From contig NZ_CP088156.1 in assembly GCF_021088345.1 (NCBI RefSeq), forward strand, positions 2,294,001-2,358,000: DNA of 64,000 nt, written 5' to 3'. Each line of letters begins with the position of its first letter. Within the stretch, counting starts at the first letter, position 1. The notes under the pieces were generated by a model. It saw only the letters and a list, made by a program, of their open reading frames with translations. It did not search any database and was not told where the DNA came from. The DNA comes from Bradyrhizobium ontarionense. GTDB taxonomy: Bacteria; Pseudomonadota; Alphaproteobacteria; Rhizobiales; Xanthobacteraceae. Shown one piece after another: positions 19,070 through 28,031 of the stretch. The position numbers and the translations under genes are program-made.

Positions 19070-19301
19070 CACCCACGACCGCCTGGTCTACATGGCCAAC
19101 CAGATCGGCAAGTTCTTCCATTCCCAGGGCGGCGATCAAGCCGTGACCGGCGTCGCCGAGCACATCAAGAAGTTCTGGGATCCGCGGATGCTCAAGACGA
19201 TCTTCGCCCATCACGATTCCGGCGGCGCCGGCCTCGATCCGGCCGTGGCCGAGGCGATCGGCCGGCTGAAGCAGGCGGCGGCTGCGAAGGAAAAGGCGTA
19301 A
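19059..19301 (+). CDS. fdsD: formate dehydrogenase delta subunit
   Basis: This 80-residue subunit matches FdsD, a small protein that stabilises the FdsGBA complex. Recognisable parts are VYMANQIGKFFHSQGG, followed by the helix HIKKFWDPRMLKTIFAH. ATG at 19059 lies inside the end of fdhD. It is the last gene of the operon; glnE converges on it with 36 bases between. The alanine- and lysine-rich end is usual. Confidence 0.92.
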   Translation: MSHSTHDRLVYMANQIGKFFHSQGGDQAVTGVAEHIKKFWDPRMLKTIFAHHDSGGAGLDPAVAEAIGRLKQAAAAKEKA

Positions 19302-19337
19302 GGTCGCGTTCGCGTCGGCTTCAAGGCCGCGAACAGC

Positions 19338-22298
19338 TCACCCCTCCAGCAGCGCCGTGAACACGCGGCGCACCTCGCTCTGCGTCTCGCGCAGCCGCGC
19401 CTCCAGCGCCGAGAAGTCCGGTGCATCGCCGGCCCGCGCCATCACCCGCAGCAGGTCATCGCCGGCCAGATCCGGCTTGAACCTGTCGCTGACGCAGAGT
19501 CGGAGTATCTGCGTCAGATCGTGATAGAGCCGCGCCGCCTGGCGCAGGATGACGACCTCGGCGCGCGGCAGCACGCCGAGCCGCTCGGCATTGTCCAGCA
19601 CCTGGAGCGAGCTGACGTCGAGGATCTCGGGCTTCGTCGCCGCGTGGATGAGCTGCAGATATTGCGCGACGAAGTCGATATCGACCATGCCGCCGGCGGC
19701 ATGCTTCAGATCCCACAGATGGGCCTCGCCCTTCTCGGCTGCGATCGCGCGGCGCATGTCGGCGACGTCGCGTGCGATCGCGGACGTATCACGCGCCCGC
19801 CGCAGCGCCGCCTGGATGATCTCCTCGATGCGGGCCCGAAACGCGGGCGAGGCCGAGATCACCCGCGCCCGCGTCAGCGCCATGTGCTCCCAGGTCCAGG
19901 CCTCGTGCTCCTGATAATGGGCGAAGGACTCGATGTGCGAGGCGAGCGGGCCGGCGCGGCCCGACGGCCGCAGCCGCATGTCGATGTCGTAGAGCACGCC
20001 GTAATTGGTGCGTGAGGTGAAGGCCGAGATCAGCCGCTGCGTGAAGCGGGCGAAGTAGTGCGCCCCCTGCAGCGTGCGCTCGCCGTCGGAGTCGGGTTCA
20101 TCGGCATCGAAATCATAGAGCAGGATCAGGTCGATGTCGGACGACGCGGTCATCTCGCGGGCCCCGAGCCGCCCCATCGCGACGATCGCCGTCTCCTGGC
20201 CCTTGATACGGCCATGCTGGGCGGCGAAGCGATCGGTGACGAGGCCGTGCACGGTGTGCACGATGCCCTCGGCGACGTCGGCGAAGGCGGTGCCGGCCTG
20301 CTGCGCCGATATCGTGCCGGACAGGATGCGCGTGCCGATCAGGAACAGGCTCTCCTGGCCGAACATGCGCAGGCGGTCAAGGAACTCCTCATAGGTGCCG
20401 GCGTCCCGCAGGGTCGAGGCCAGCCGCGCCGACAATTCGCGCTGGTCCGGGATGGCGCCGAAGAAGCGCGGATCGATCAGGCCATCCATCAGCCGCGGCT
20501 GCCGCGCCAGCATGTCGCCGAGCCGAGGCGCCGCTCCCAGCACCAGCGCAACCAGCGAGACCAGGTCGCGGTTCTGCCCGAGCAGCGTGATGAGGCGCCC
20601 GCCCCGCTGCAGCGCCTGCAGGAAGCGGTCGAACGCCACCACCGCGCGATCGGGCTCGTCGGCATGGGCGAGACCGTCGATCAGCACGGGAAGGAATTCG
20701 GCAAAGGCCGTGCGCGTCGTTTCGGCACGGAACACGCGATACTCGCCCGCGAGCCATTGCTGCAGGATCTTCGCGACCGTGACGGGATCGCGGAAACCGA
20801 GCGCTGCAAGATGTTCCATCAGGCGCGGCTCGTCGGGTCCGGCGCCGAAATTCACCGGCGGCAGGCTGACGGTACCGGTGGGATCGCCTTCGAACAGCCT
20901 GGCATAATGTCCCAGCACGATGTTGAGGTGGAACAGCAGATCGATCGCGAAGCATTCGCGGCTCTCATAGCCGAAAAAGCACGCGAACCGCCCCATCCCC
21001 TCAACGTCGTCCGGCAGGCTGTGGATCTGTTCGTCCGCCATCATTTGCAGCCGATGCTCGACGCGGCGCAGGAACTGATAGGCGACGCCGAGCTCGTCAC
21101 GGGCCTGTTCCGTGATCCACTTGCTGGTGGTGAGCACGTCGAGCGCCTGCAGGGTCGGACGCACGCGCAGCTCCGGATGGCGGCCACCGGCGATCAGCTG
21201 CTGGGTCTGCGCGAAGAACTCGATCTCGCGGATGCCGCCGCGGCCGACCTTGACGTTGTGGCCCTCGACCGCGATCTCGCTGTGACCGCGATAGACCTGC
21301 ATCTGCCGCTTCATGTCGTGCACGTCGGTCAGCGCCTGGAAATCCAGGTGCTTGCGCCAGACGAAGGGCGCCAGCTCGGCGAGCATCGCCTCGCCCGCGG
21401 CGATGTCGCCGGCGCACACCCGCGCCTTGATCATGGCGGCACGCTCCCAGGTGCGCCCGTCGCGCTCGTAGTAGTGCAGCGCCGCCTCCGTCGACATCGC
21501 CACCTGCGTCGAGGCCGGATCCGGCCGCAGCCGGAGATCGACCCGGAACACGTAGCCGTCAGCGGTACGCTGCTGCAGCAGCCGCGCCAGCGCCTGGGTG
21601 ACGCGCACGAAGAACGGCTGCGGCTCGATGTCGGGAGCCAGCGTGCTGGTCTCGGGATCGAAGAACACGATCAGGTCGATGTCGCTGGAATAATTCAGCT
21701 CGCCGGCGCCCATCTTGCCCATCGCCAGCACGAACAGACCGCTGCCCAGCTCCGGCTGCTCGGCATCCTCGGGCGAGAGCCGGCCGCGCGCGGCCTCCTG
21801 GCGGAACAGATGGCGCAGCGCCATCTGCACCGACGCGGTCGCGACATCGGTCAGCGCCGCCGTCACCTGCATCACCGGCCAAACCCCGCCGATGTCGCAC
21901 AGTGCGATCAGCAGCGCCGCCTCCGACTTGAGCCGACGCAGCAGGCTCATCACCTCGGCCTCGCTGGCGGCCGCGAACACCTCGCGGCCAGTGCGCGCGA
22001 TCAGCTCGGCAAGATGCGCCTGCGGCTCGGAGCGCAGCAGCCGCTCCAGCCGCCTGGCATCGGCGCGGACGAGATCGAACAGATAGGGCGAGCACTCGGC
22101 GATCCCCAGCAGAATCGTGCGGGCCCAGCCCTCCGCCAGCAACGCCTTCAGGCCGGTGGCCTGCGGCGGCGCGAGCTCGGCGAGCCAGTCATCGAGACGT
22201 TGCTCTGCTGTCGCAGGCGCACGGACATGCGGGCCGGCAACAAAACGCGCGGCCAGACTGCTCTGCCCGTCCGCGTTTCCCGGCGCGGATGAGATCAT
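19338..22298 (-). CDS. glnE: glutamine synthetase adenylyltransferase/deadenylase
   Basis: This 986-residue bifunctional enzyme attaches or removes AMP on glutamine synthetase in response to PII and glutamine. Two nucleotidyltransferase domains are visible. The N-terminal deadenylase carries KMGAGELNYSSDIDLIVFFD and the C-terminal adenylylase carries RLGAREMTASSDIDLILLYD, each with the two catalytic aspartates. A glutamine-synthetase-binding linker separates them. The gene overlaps the upstream sensor kinase by four bases (ATGA), so the two are co-translated. The TCS–glnE arrangement is common in Rhizobiales (recollection). Confidence 0.96.
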   Translation of the reverse strand: MISSAPGNADGQSSLAARFVAGPHVRAPATAEQRLDDWLAELAPPQATGLKALLAEGWARTILLGIAECSPYLFDLVRADARRLERLLRSEPQAHLAELIARTGREVFAAASEAEVMSLLRRLKSEAALLIALCDIGGVWPVMQVTAALTDVATASVQMALRHLFRQEAARGRLSPEDAEQPELGSGLFVLAMGKMGAGELNYSSDIDLIVFFDPETSTLAPDIEPQPFFVRVTQALARLLQQRTADGYVFRVDLRLRPDPASTQVAMSTEAALHYYERDGRTWERAAMIKARVCAGDIAAGEAMLAELAPFVWRKHLDFQALTDVHDMKRQMQVYRGHSEIAVEGHNVKVGRGGIREIEFFAQTQQLIAGGRHPELRVRPTLQALDVLTTSKWITEQARDELGVAYQFLRRVEHRLQMMADEQIHSLPDDVEGMGRFACFFGYESRECFAIDLLFHLNIVLGHYARLFEGDPTGTVSLPPVNFGAGPDEPRLMEHLAALGFRDPVTVAKILQQWLAGEYRVFRAETTRTAFAEFLPVLIDGLAHADEPDRAVVAFDRFLQALQRGGRLITLLGQNRDLVSLVALVLGAAPRLGDMLARQPRLMDGLIDPRFFGAIPDQRELSARLASTLRDAGTYEEFLDRLRMFGQESLFLIGTRILSGTISAQQAGTAFADVAEGIVHTVHGLVTDRFAAQHGRIKGQETAIVAMGRLGAREMTASSDIDLILLYDFDADEPDSDGERTLQGAHYFARFTQRLISAFTSRTNYGVLYDIDMRLRPSGRAGPLASHIESFAHYQEHEAWTWEHMALTRARVISASPAFRARIEEIIQAALRRARDTSAIARDVADMRRAIAAEKGEAHLWDLKHAAGGMVDIDFVAQYLQLIHAATKPEILDVSSLQVLDNAERLGVLPRAEVVILRQAARLYHDLTQILRLCVSDRFKPDLAGDDLLRVMARAGDAPDFSALEARLRETQSEVRRVFTALLEG

Positions 22299-23755
22299 GC
22301 CGCCTTCTGTGGCACATCCTGTGTTGGAGCCGCAAGCTTCGCGGACAGGCCCGCGCCCGCGGGCAGGACCAGGGTCGCGACCAGCCCGGGATGGGCGTCG
22401 CCCAGCCTCAGCTCGCCGCCATGCAGGGTCGCCACCGCCGCGGCGAGACTGAGGCCGAGCCCGGAACCCGGCAAGGTGCGGCTCGCCTCCAGCCGCACGA
22501 ACCGCTCGACGGCGTGCTTGCGCTCGGCCTCGGGAATGCCCGGGCCATGATCGGTGACGCTGAGCAGCACCTGTCCGCCCTCCCGCCGCGCCTCGATCAG
22601 GATCTCCCGGCTGCTCGCAGCCAGATTGGAATCGAGCGGCAACGCGGCCGGCCTGCCGTACTTGATCGCGTTCTCGACGAGATTGGCGAGCGCCTGGCTG
22701 ATCAGCTCGCGATTGCCATGCACTGGCGCTGCCGCAGACTTGACGCGCAAGGTCATCTCATTGTCCTCGGCGAGCGGCTCGTAGAGCTCATGGATGCCGC
22801 CAGCGACGTCGGCGGCATCGAATTCGACCATGTCGCCGCGCGCCTGTCCGGACTCCGCGCGCGCGATCATCAAGAGCGCATTGAAGGTGCGGATCAGGCC
22901 GTCGGATTCCTCGATCGTGCGCTCGAGCGCCGCGCGATATTCCTCCTCGGACCGCGACTTCGCCAGCGCCTCCTCGGCACGGTTGCGCAGCCGCGTCAGC
23001 GGCGTCTTCAGATCATGCGCGATGTTGTCGGAGACCTCCTTGAGGCCGGTCATCAGCGCCTCGATGCGCTCCAGCATCGCGTTGAGGTTTTCCGCGAGAC
23101 GATCGAGCTCGTCGCCGCTGCGCCCGACCGGCAGCCGCCCCGTGAGGTCGCCGGCCATGATCCGCTGCGTCGTGCCGGTCATCGCATCGATCCGACGCAG
23201 CACGCGCCGTGCGACGAAGATGCCGCCGCCGATGCCGAGCACGATGACCACCAGAAGCGACCATTGCGCCGCCTTGGCGACGATGCCGAACAGCCGGCGC
23301 CGCTCCTCGAGGTCGCGCCCGATCAGCAGACGAAAGCCGCTCGACAGCTGCGTGACATAGACCAGCGCGCGATGGTTCTGATCACTGGTGTCATCGAGCC
23401 GGCGATAGAAGGTTTCCGACCAGCCGGACGAGCCCATCACGCCGGGCGCGAGCGAGCCGACATTGCCGGCGATCATCTGGCCCGTCGCGGTGGTGATGAG
23501 ATACAGATTGGCGCCGGGTCGCAGCGCGCGACTCTCGATGGCGCCGACGGTCCAGCGCAGGCCGCCGCGGGTGTAGATGTCGGTCATCTCGCTGATCTCG
23601 GCGGTGACCGTGGTCGAGATCTGCTCGGTGATGAGGCGGCGCGTATTCCAGGCGAAATAGCCGAGCAGCGAAGCCGCGAACAGCGCGAACAACAGCAGAT
23701 AGACCAGCGTCAGCCGGAACGCGGTGGTTCGGATCAGCTTACCGAAGGCCGTCAC
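22295..23755 (-). CDS. sensor histidine kinase, separated from its response regulator by the island
   Basis: This 486-residue kinase has two transmembrane helices (about 14–35 and 165–185) around a periplasmic sensor, then HAMP. A HisKA helix reads SDNIAHDLKTPLTRL, the N-box LANLVENAIKYGRP, and a G-box GHGPGIPEAERKH-like segment follows. The start is GTG at 23755. Upstream of it the 18-bp repeat ends at 23766 and the inserted island begins. The matching response regulator is at 44448–45149, on the same strand at the far end of the island. Before insertion the GTG overlapped the regulator's stop by 17 bases. The kinase now lacks an upstream partner gene and any coupled ribosome access, so its expression must come from the island end. 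Confidence 0.93.
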   Translation of the reverse strand: MTAFGKLIRTTAFRLTLVYLLLFALFAASLLGYFAWNTRRLITEQISTTVTAEISEMTDIYTRGGLRWTVGAIESRALRPGANLYLITTATGQMIAGNVGSLAPGVMGSSGWSETFYRRLDDTSDQNHRALVYVTQLSSGFRLLIGRDLEERRRLFGIVAKAAQWSLLVVIVLGIGGGIFVARRVLRRIDAMTGTTQRIMAGDLTGRLPVGRSGDELDRLAENLNAMLERIEALMTGLKEVSDNIAHDLKTPLTRLRNRAEEALAKSRSEEEYRAALERTIEESDGLIRTFNALLMIARAESGQARGDMVEFDAADVAGGIHELYEPLAEDNEMTLRVKSAAAPVHGNRELISQALANLVENAIKYGRPAALPLDSNLAASSREILIEARREGGQVLLSVTDHGPGIPEAERKHAVERFVRLEASRTLPGSGLGLSLAAAVATLHGGELRLGDAHPGLVATLVLPAGAGLSAKLAAPTQDVPQKAA

Positions 23756-23766
23756 GGATCATGTAC
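23749..23766. repeat. 18-bp direct repeat, left attachment-like site
   Basis: CCGTCACGGATCATGTAC here is identical to 44458–44475 in the same orientation. This copy contains the kinase's GTG start (as CAC at 23753–23755). The two repeats bound a 20.7-kb segment. Sequence to the left (lower coordinate) is native kinase coding sequence; sequence to the right differs in composition. Confidence 0.85.
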
Positions 23767-23770
23767 TTCT

Positions 23771-23802
23771 AAGCGGTTGATTTTGTAAGCGGATGATTTT
23801 GC
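23771..23802. repeat. tandem 16-bp repeat just inside the island's left end
   Basis: AAGCGGTTGATTTTGT (23771–23786) is followed at once by AAGCGGATGATTTTGC (23787–23802), differing at two positions. It begins four bases inside the 18-bp repeat. Direct repeats in this position can be accessory protein or integrase arm sites, but could equally be a local duplication in the new kinase leader. Confidence 0.55.
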
Positions 23803-24855
23803 TGGCGTCTTGCATGCCCTCAAATCTAGCCGTTTCTCCGGAGCGCCAGAAGTGACAAATCGTTCACGTGAGCGCAAACCCGCGCGTCGCAGCGCCCCGC
23901 AAAGACACGCCAAGATCGCAATTGAAGGCATTGAACCACCAAAGGACGGATTTGAAGCATTTTTGTTACAAAGATCGTGAAACGACGCCGTCGGGCACAA
24001 GCGGCTTTTACCATTTTACCGACAAGAAAAGCCTTCCACTGATCCGGGAACGTGGCCCTTGTCCACGAGTGAGCTCGGAGGACGCGGTCAGTACGAAGGC
24101 GCGTCACCGGCGGAGACGCGAACGACCTCGAGAGCGGTCGCCTATAGGGCAGCCGGCTTGGATGAACTCGACTTGCCGGTCATTGATCGCAGTGCCCGCG
24201 ACATGGATTGACACCGAGTTTTTCGACGCAAACGAGGCGGGCCCTGCCCACTCAGCGCGTCGCGATCGCGCATACGGAAGAGCGCGCCGCAACCAATTCC
24301 GCCATCTGACGCAGCACGATGGAATCGACGCGTTGTCGCGATTGCCGATACCTAACGACGGCCCCTGGGCGAACACATTCGAGGTTGCTGGCCGCGAATG
24401 CCGTCACCATGAGGCCGACCATGCCGGCGACATTCGAACTCCAGGTGACGTTCGGCGTTTCCGAACCGCGAACTACAACGCCCTTGATCATCGCCGAAGG
24501 CCGACGAGGGCGGCTCCGTGGCCCATTCGAGATGAATCAGATGTTAGTTGGAAGGCAACAATTCGACCTAATCAGTGAAGGACGGCGTATCGGCCGGCGG
24601 GAGCGCCGCACACGCGCGCGCACATCGGGTCTCACGAAGCCATCTCACTCGAAACTCTTGATTCCACCTTAAGTTTGTATTCTATTACCATGCAATCGAC
24701 GGGGAGGCAGTCGCCGTGCGAAGGGCTGGAACGAACACTGGACAGTTAGTCAAGGCTGGCGCCCATCGGCTAGAGCTAAACGATAGAGCCTGTTTCTGCT
24801 GATGGTTTCCGATCTGCGTTGAGTATTGGACGGGGCTTCACGGAATGGTCTGCAG
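23803..24855. other. gene-poor, degenerate left end of the island
   Basis: About 1.05 kb between the sensor kinase and the first island regulator holds no gene I can support. Composition is lower in GC than the flanks, and open frames shift between reading frames. A 236-codon frame (23868–24578) exists but lacks protein-like composition after its first third. The kinase's present promoter and that of the LysR gene should both be here. Confidence 0.5.
24003..24215 (+). pseudogene. possible remnant of an ADP-ribosyltransferase-like domain
   Basis: Frame at 24003 reads GFYHFTDKKSLPLIRERG, which resembles the start of DarT/DUF4433-like ADP-ribosyltransferase folds (YHFT…LPxI…HG). Directly after it the plausible continuation (LSTSELGGRGQYEGAS) is in another frame, with stops further on. 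This suggests a frameshifted fragment. The evidence is one short motif only. Confidence 0.25.
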
Positions 24856-25782
24856 ATGCGACCCCGCCTTCCCCCGTTGAACGCGCTTCGCGCCTTCGAA
24901 GCAGCGGCTCGCAACCTCAGTGTCACGAAAGCAGCCGACGAGCTCTGCGTAACGCCGGCCGCAGTGACACAGCAGCTCAAGATTCTGGAAGACGCGCTTG
25001 GCCGTCGCTTGATCCGCCGCGTCGGCCGCGGCGTAGAGTTGACAGAAAACGGCCAGCAGCTCTTTCCCGTCCTTTGCCGAACCTTTTCGGATATTTCGTC
25101 AGCAGTCACCGGGCTGACGTCGCATAGCGCGACGAAACTCAGAACCAGCTTTCTGGCGACCGTCGCCCAGAGATGGCTGGCGCCGAGGTTGATCGGGTTT
25201 CGGCGACAATTCCCGGATATTGCCGTCGCCGTCTCAACGTCGTTCCGCCTGGTCGATTTTACGAGAGAGGATATCGATGTCGCCTTGCGGCTCGGCTACG
25301 GATCCTGGCCGGGGCTCCATTCGACGTTCGTGATGAACGAAGAACTGTTCCCGGTCTGCTCGCCCACCCTGCTGCGCGAAGCGACACTCCCTGCTGGATC
25401 AGACCTGCTTCGTTGCCATTCGCTGGTCCACACCATCGTTCGGCCGACGGACTGGCACGCTTGGCAGGTCGAGGCCGGACTCGAGGATTTCGATGCCACC
25501 TCAGGATTTCATTGTGAAAATTCTGCGCTCGCGCTCGAGATGGCCGAATACGGGTTGGGACTTGCGATCGGCCGAACGCCGCTGGTCATTTCCGCACTCG
25601 CATCAGGACGATTGGTGGCGCCATTTGCGGCGCGGATGTCAAATCCTATGTCCTACTATCTGGTCTGTCAGGACACCGCCGCACGACGCCCCGAGATTGC
25701 CCGATTTCGCGACTGGATCGTAAATGAAGGTATCGAAACGATGGAGGCGATCAAGAAGTACATCCGGCGATCCGATCCTTAG
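24856..25782 (+). CDS. LysR-family regulator (GcvA-like), island module 1
   Basis: This 308-residue regulator has the GcvA-type opening LPPLNALRAFEAAARNLSVTKAA and the helix-turn-helix ELCVTPAAVTQQLKILE, followed by a two-lobed effector domain ending near residue 290. I chose ATG 24856; the frame also opens at TTG 24826. It converges on the flavin monooxygenase gene with 28 bases between the stop codons. By position it probably controls the adenylating ligase–methyltransferase–monooxygenase operon. The effector is unknown. Confidence 0.88.
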   Translation: MRPRLPPLNALRAFEAAARNLSVTKAADELCVTPAAVTQQLKILEDALGRRLIRRVGRGVELTENGQQLFPVLCRTFSDISSAVTGLTSHSATKLRTSFLATVAQRWLAPRLIGFRRQFPDIAVAVSTSFRLVDFTREDIDVALRLGYGSWPGLHSTFVMNEELFPVCSPTLLREATLPAGSDLLRCHSLVHTIVRPTDWHAWQVEAGLEDFDATSGFHCENSALALEMAEYGLGLAIGRTPLVISALASGRLVAPFAARMSNPMSYYLVCQDTAARRPEIARFRDWIVNEGIETMEAIKKYIRRSDP

Positions 25783-25810
25783 ACCATCAGCGCGCTTCAA
25801 GCACTTGTTT

Positions 25811-26986
25811 TCAGGGCTGCGCAAGAAGAGCCGTGCCGTAGTCTGCCATCGCGCGATCCCAATTCACATCCATGTGTGCAGCCATGACCTGGAGATCGCA
25901 CCAGTGGCGCTGCACCGGGTGCGTCTGTGCGATGACGGAGGTTCCAAGCTGGGACACCAGTTGTTGCACGGCGTTCACGCACAAGCGGGTCAGCCTGGCC
26001 CGATCCCGCTTGATCGCTGCATAGTCTCGATCGGAGAGATCGCGGCTGTAGCAACCCGCCTCATGCAGTCTTGATAGAATGCTGCGATACAAAAGTCGTG
26101 CGCATTCGATATCGGCGATGATCTCGCCGGCGCGCATGGCGAACGCCCATTGATTCCCATTCGGCTGCCGTCCATGGCGCTCTCGCATGATCGCAAGTCC
26201 CGCCGCGACCGCTCCCTCCGCACAGCCGAGCAGAGGGCCGACGATGACGCTGGTCAGATAGGGAATAAGAGAAACCGACTGCAAGTAGTGACCACCGCGT
26301 TCCGCCGAACGCCCCAGAACATTGTCCAGCGGCTGCGCCCAGCTTTCTGAAATCGAACGATCGCGGATAATGATGTCGCGCGAACCGGTCCCTGCCATTC
26401 CGATGGCCTGCCAATCATCGCCGATCTCGATGTCGATGGCTGGCAGCAGCGCCATAACCGTCCGGGCGTCGCGTCGGGACGGATGCAGGCATGGACCGGA
26501 CACGACCACCCATGTCGCATAGTCCACGCCGGAGCCGAGTCGCCACCGACCATCGACCCGATATGCGCCACCGTCCAGGGATATTCCGCCGGCCGCCGTC
26601 GCCGATCCCGTCGCGACAAGTTGACGGGCCCCGCTCCGGAAGACCGCGTTCACGGCCTCTGCTGGAAATCGCGATACGATCTGAATGTGTCCTCCGACCA
26701 GGCCCACGATCCATGCTGTCGAAGGGCACGCGCGCGCCGCGAGCCTTGCCACTTCTGCTAGGACGGGCCAATCCAATTCGAGGCCGCCGAAACGCTTCGG
26801 CATCGCGAGCTGAAGCAATCCGGCGTCGAACAGCTCATCGACCGACTCGCGCGGCAGCTTCCCAAGCCTGCGGGCTTCCTCCGCACGTTTGCGCCATCGT
26901 GGGAGCAGCGCCTCGACTGTCGCATAGAGCGTCGCAAGCGACGGCTGGTCCGCTCCCCAATAGACCGTCCCGTCCAGCCTATCCAT
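25811..26986 (-). CDS. acyl-CoA-dehydrogenase-fold flavin monooxygenase, island module 1
   Basis: This protein of about 391 residues has the acyl-CoA dehydrogenase fold in the form used by group D flavin-dependent monooxygenases (HsaA, HpaB-2, nitrososynthases). Helpful features are LPRESVDELFDAGLLQLAMP near the front, GMAGTGSRDIIIRDRSI in the middle, and the ending HWCDLQVMAAHMDVNWDRAM. That ending is characteristic of these oxygenases rather than true acyl-CoA dehydrogenases. It likely hydroxylates an aromatic or amine nitrogen using reduced flavin supplied by a separate reductase, which is not present here. Start at ATG 26986 overlaps the methyltransferase stop by eight bases. Confidence 0.8.
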   Translation of the reverse strand: MDRLDGTVYWGADQPSLATLYATVEALLPRWRKRAEEARRLGKLPRESVDELFDAGLLQLAMPKRFGGLELDWPVLAEVARLAARACPSTAWIVGLVGGHIQIVSRFPAEAVNAVFRSGARQLVATGSATAAGGISLDGGAYRVDGRWRLGSGVDYATWVVVSGPCLHPSRRDARTVMALLPAIDIEIGDDWQAIGMAGTGSRDIIIRDRSISESWAQPLDNVLGRSAERGGHYLQSVSLIPYLTSVIVGPLLGCAEGAVAAGLAIMRERHGRQPNGNQWAFAMRAGEIIADIECARLLYRSILSRLHEAGCYSRDLSDRDYAAIKRDRARLTRLCVNAVQQLVSQLGTSVIAQTHPVQRHWCDLQVMAAHMDVNWDRAMADYGTALLAQP

Positions 26987-27980
26987 GCGCACGCTCCAGA
27001 ACCTTTCGCAACATTGGCTGCTCGAAGACGAACTGATCTTCAATCAAGGGCGGGCCGAGAAGGCGGACGAACTCTTCGATGCGCTGCCCGTCGTTCGAGG
27101 CGACGAACTCGTAGAAATTCGTGCTATTCCACAACAGATAGCAGTGCGAGAAGTGTCGTCCAATCGAGCTCACGAGCTCGTCGAGGAGAACCTCCCCCTC
27201 ATACATGCGCAGCAGCATCTGCTGCCGTTTCCACTCGATCTCTTCGAGCGTAAAATAATGCGCCTTGTGCTGCTCGTCCTTGACGCGTTCCCGTCGTTCG
27301 TACTCGAGGCGGTCGGTGTGATTGAGCTTTTCGAGAAAGAAGACCAGCCCATCGTCCCTGAGCATGCGACAGCCCTGCTCGATCTGGAAATCGCGGTCCT
27401 TGCCGTAAAACTGAAAGGCGGCGGTTTCGTAGATATAATCAAAGCCGCCGTGGAAATCCTCGTCGTCCACCAGCGTGCGAAGGACGTCCTGGTCGAGCTT
27501 CAGGAACGACATCGGAACGAATCTCGACAGGGCCGGATCGGCAAAGCGATCAAAGTGCTCCTCGTTCGCCTTGTTCGGAGAACAAGTCAGTGTCTTGACG
27601 GCGCCGCCGGAAAACGCGGCAAGCGTCCGCGCGTTGGAGCCATCGAAGGCATCGATCTCATAAAGCAGGCAGGGCCGACCGCTGCTTTCGGCCCGCGGTC
27701 TCGACAGACGGCTCAGCGCCACGCCCACGCGCGACATTTCCTCGAGGATGCCTGGAATGCTGGCGAGGAAATGCGAGAACAGTGGTCCTGCCTTCGGTAC
27801 CAGCCGGTCGTGATACTCCAGCACGTCGGCATCCGCTATCCGGTTGCGGATCCGCGTCAGCACCGGCTGCCGCGGCACTTGTGCCGCTCCGGTCGCCAAT
27901 TGCTCGAATTGCCGCGCCAATCGGATCATCGAAGATTGCTGAAGATAGGCGTCGACGTCGGTCGCAGGTCGATTGGTCAT
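26979..27980 (-). CDS. SAM-dependent methyltransferase-like protein, island module 1
   Basis: This 333-residue protein has a class I methyltransferase-like core. CLLYEIDAFDGSNARTLAAF at about residue 105 is in the position of motif I, GFDYIYETAAFQFYGKD is the strand 4 region, and MLRDDGLVFFLEKLNHTD corresponds to motif III. The first 60 residues and the acidic C-terminal third are not typical. The usual GxGxG is absent in motif I, so activity needs testing. It lies 51 bases after the ligase and overlaps the monooxygenase, so the three form one operon. The methyl acceptor is unknown. Confidence 0.65.
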   Translation of the reverse strand: MTNRPATDVDAYLQQSSMIRLARQFEQLATGAAQVPRQPVLTRIRNRIADADVLEYHDRLVPKAGPLFSHFLASIPGILEEMSRVGVALSRLSRPRAESSGRPCLLYEIDAFDGSNARTLAAFSGGAVKTLTCSPNKANEEHFDRFADPALSRFVPMSFLKLDQDVLRTLVDDEDFHGGFDYIYETAAFQFYGKDRDFQIEQGCRMLRDDGLVFFLEKLNHTDRLEYERRERVKDEQHKAHYFTLEEIEWKRQQMLLRMYEGEVLLDELVSSIGRHFSHCYLLWNSTNFYEFVASNDGQRIEEFVRLLGPPLIEDQFVFEQPMLRKVLERAHG

Positions 27981-28031
27981 GCCCGAAGACCTCCACTGAT
28001 GCTGGGCCGAGGATGAGGATGGGGATAGGGA

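Noticed and set aside
19308..19334. A terminator between fdsD and glnE
   Set aside because: GTTCGCG and CGCGAAC can pair over seven bases, but there is no T-run on either strand and the inner pairing is weak.
20058..22292. A 744-codon open frame on the plus strand
   Set aside because: It lies entirely opposite glnE, which has both catalytic domains; its residue composition (Arg, His, Gln rich) is that of a shadow frame.
23868..24578. A 236-codon frame at the left end of the island
   Set aside because: After the first third its composition is arginine-rich and non-protein-like, it lacks a ribosome site, and a frameshifted fragment better explains the one recognisable motif.
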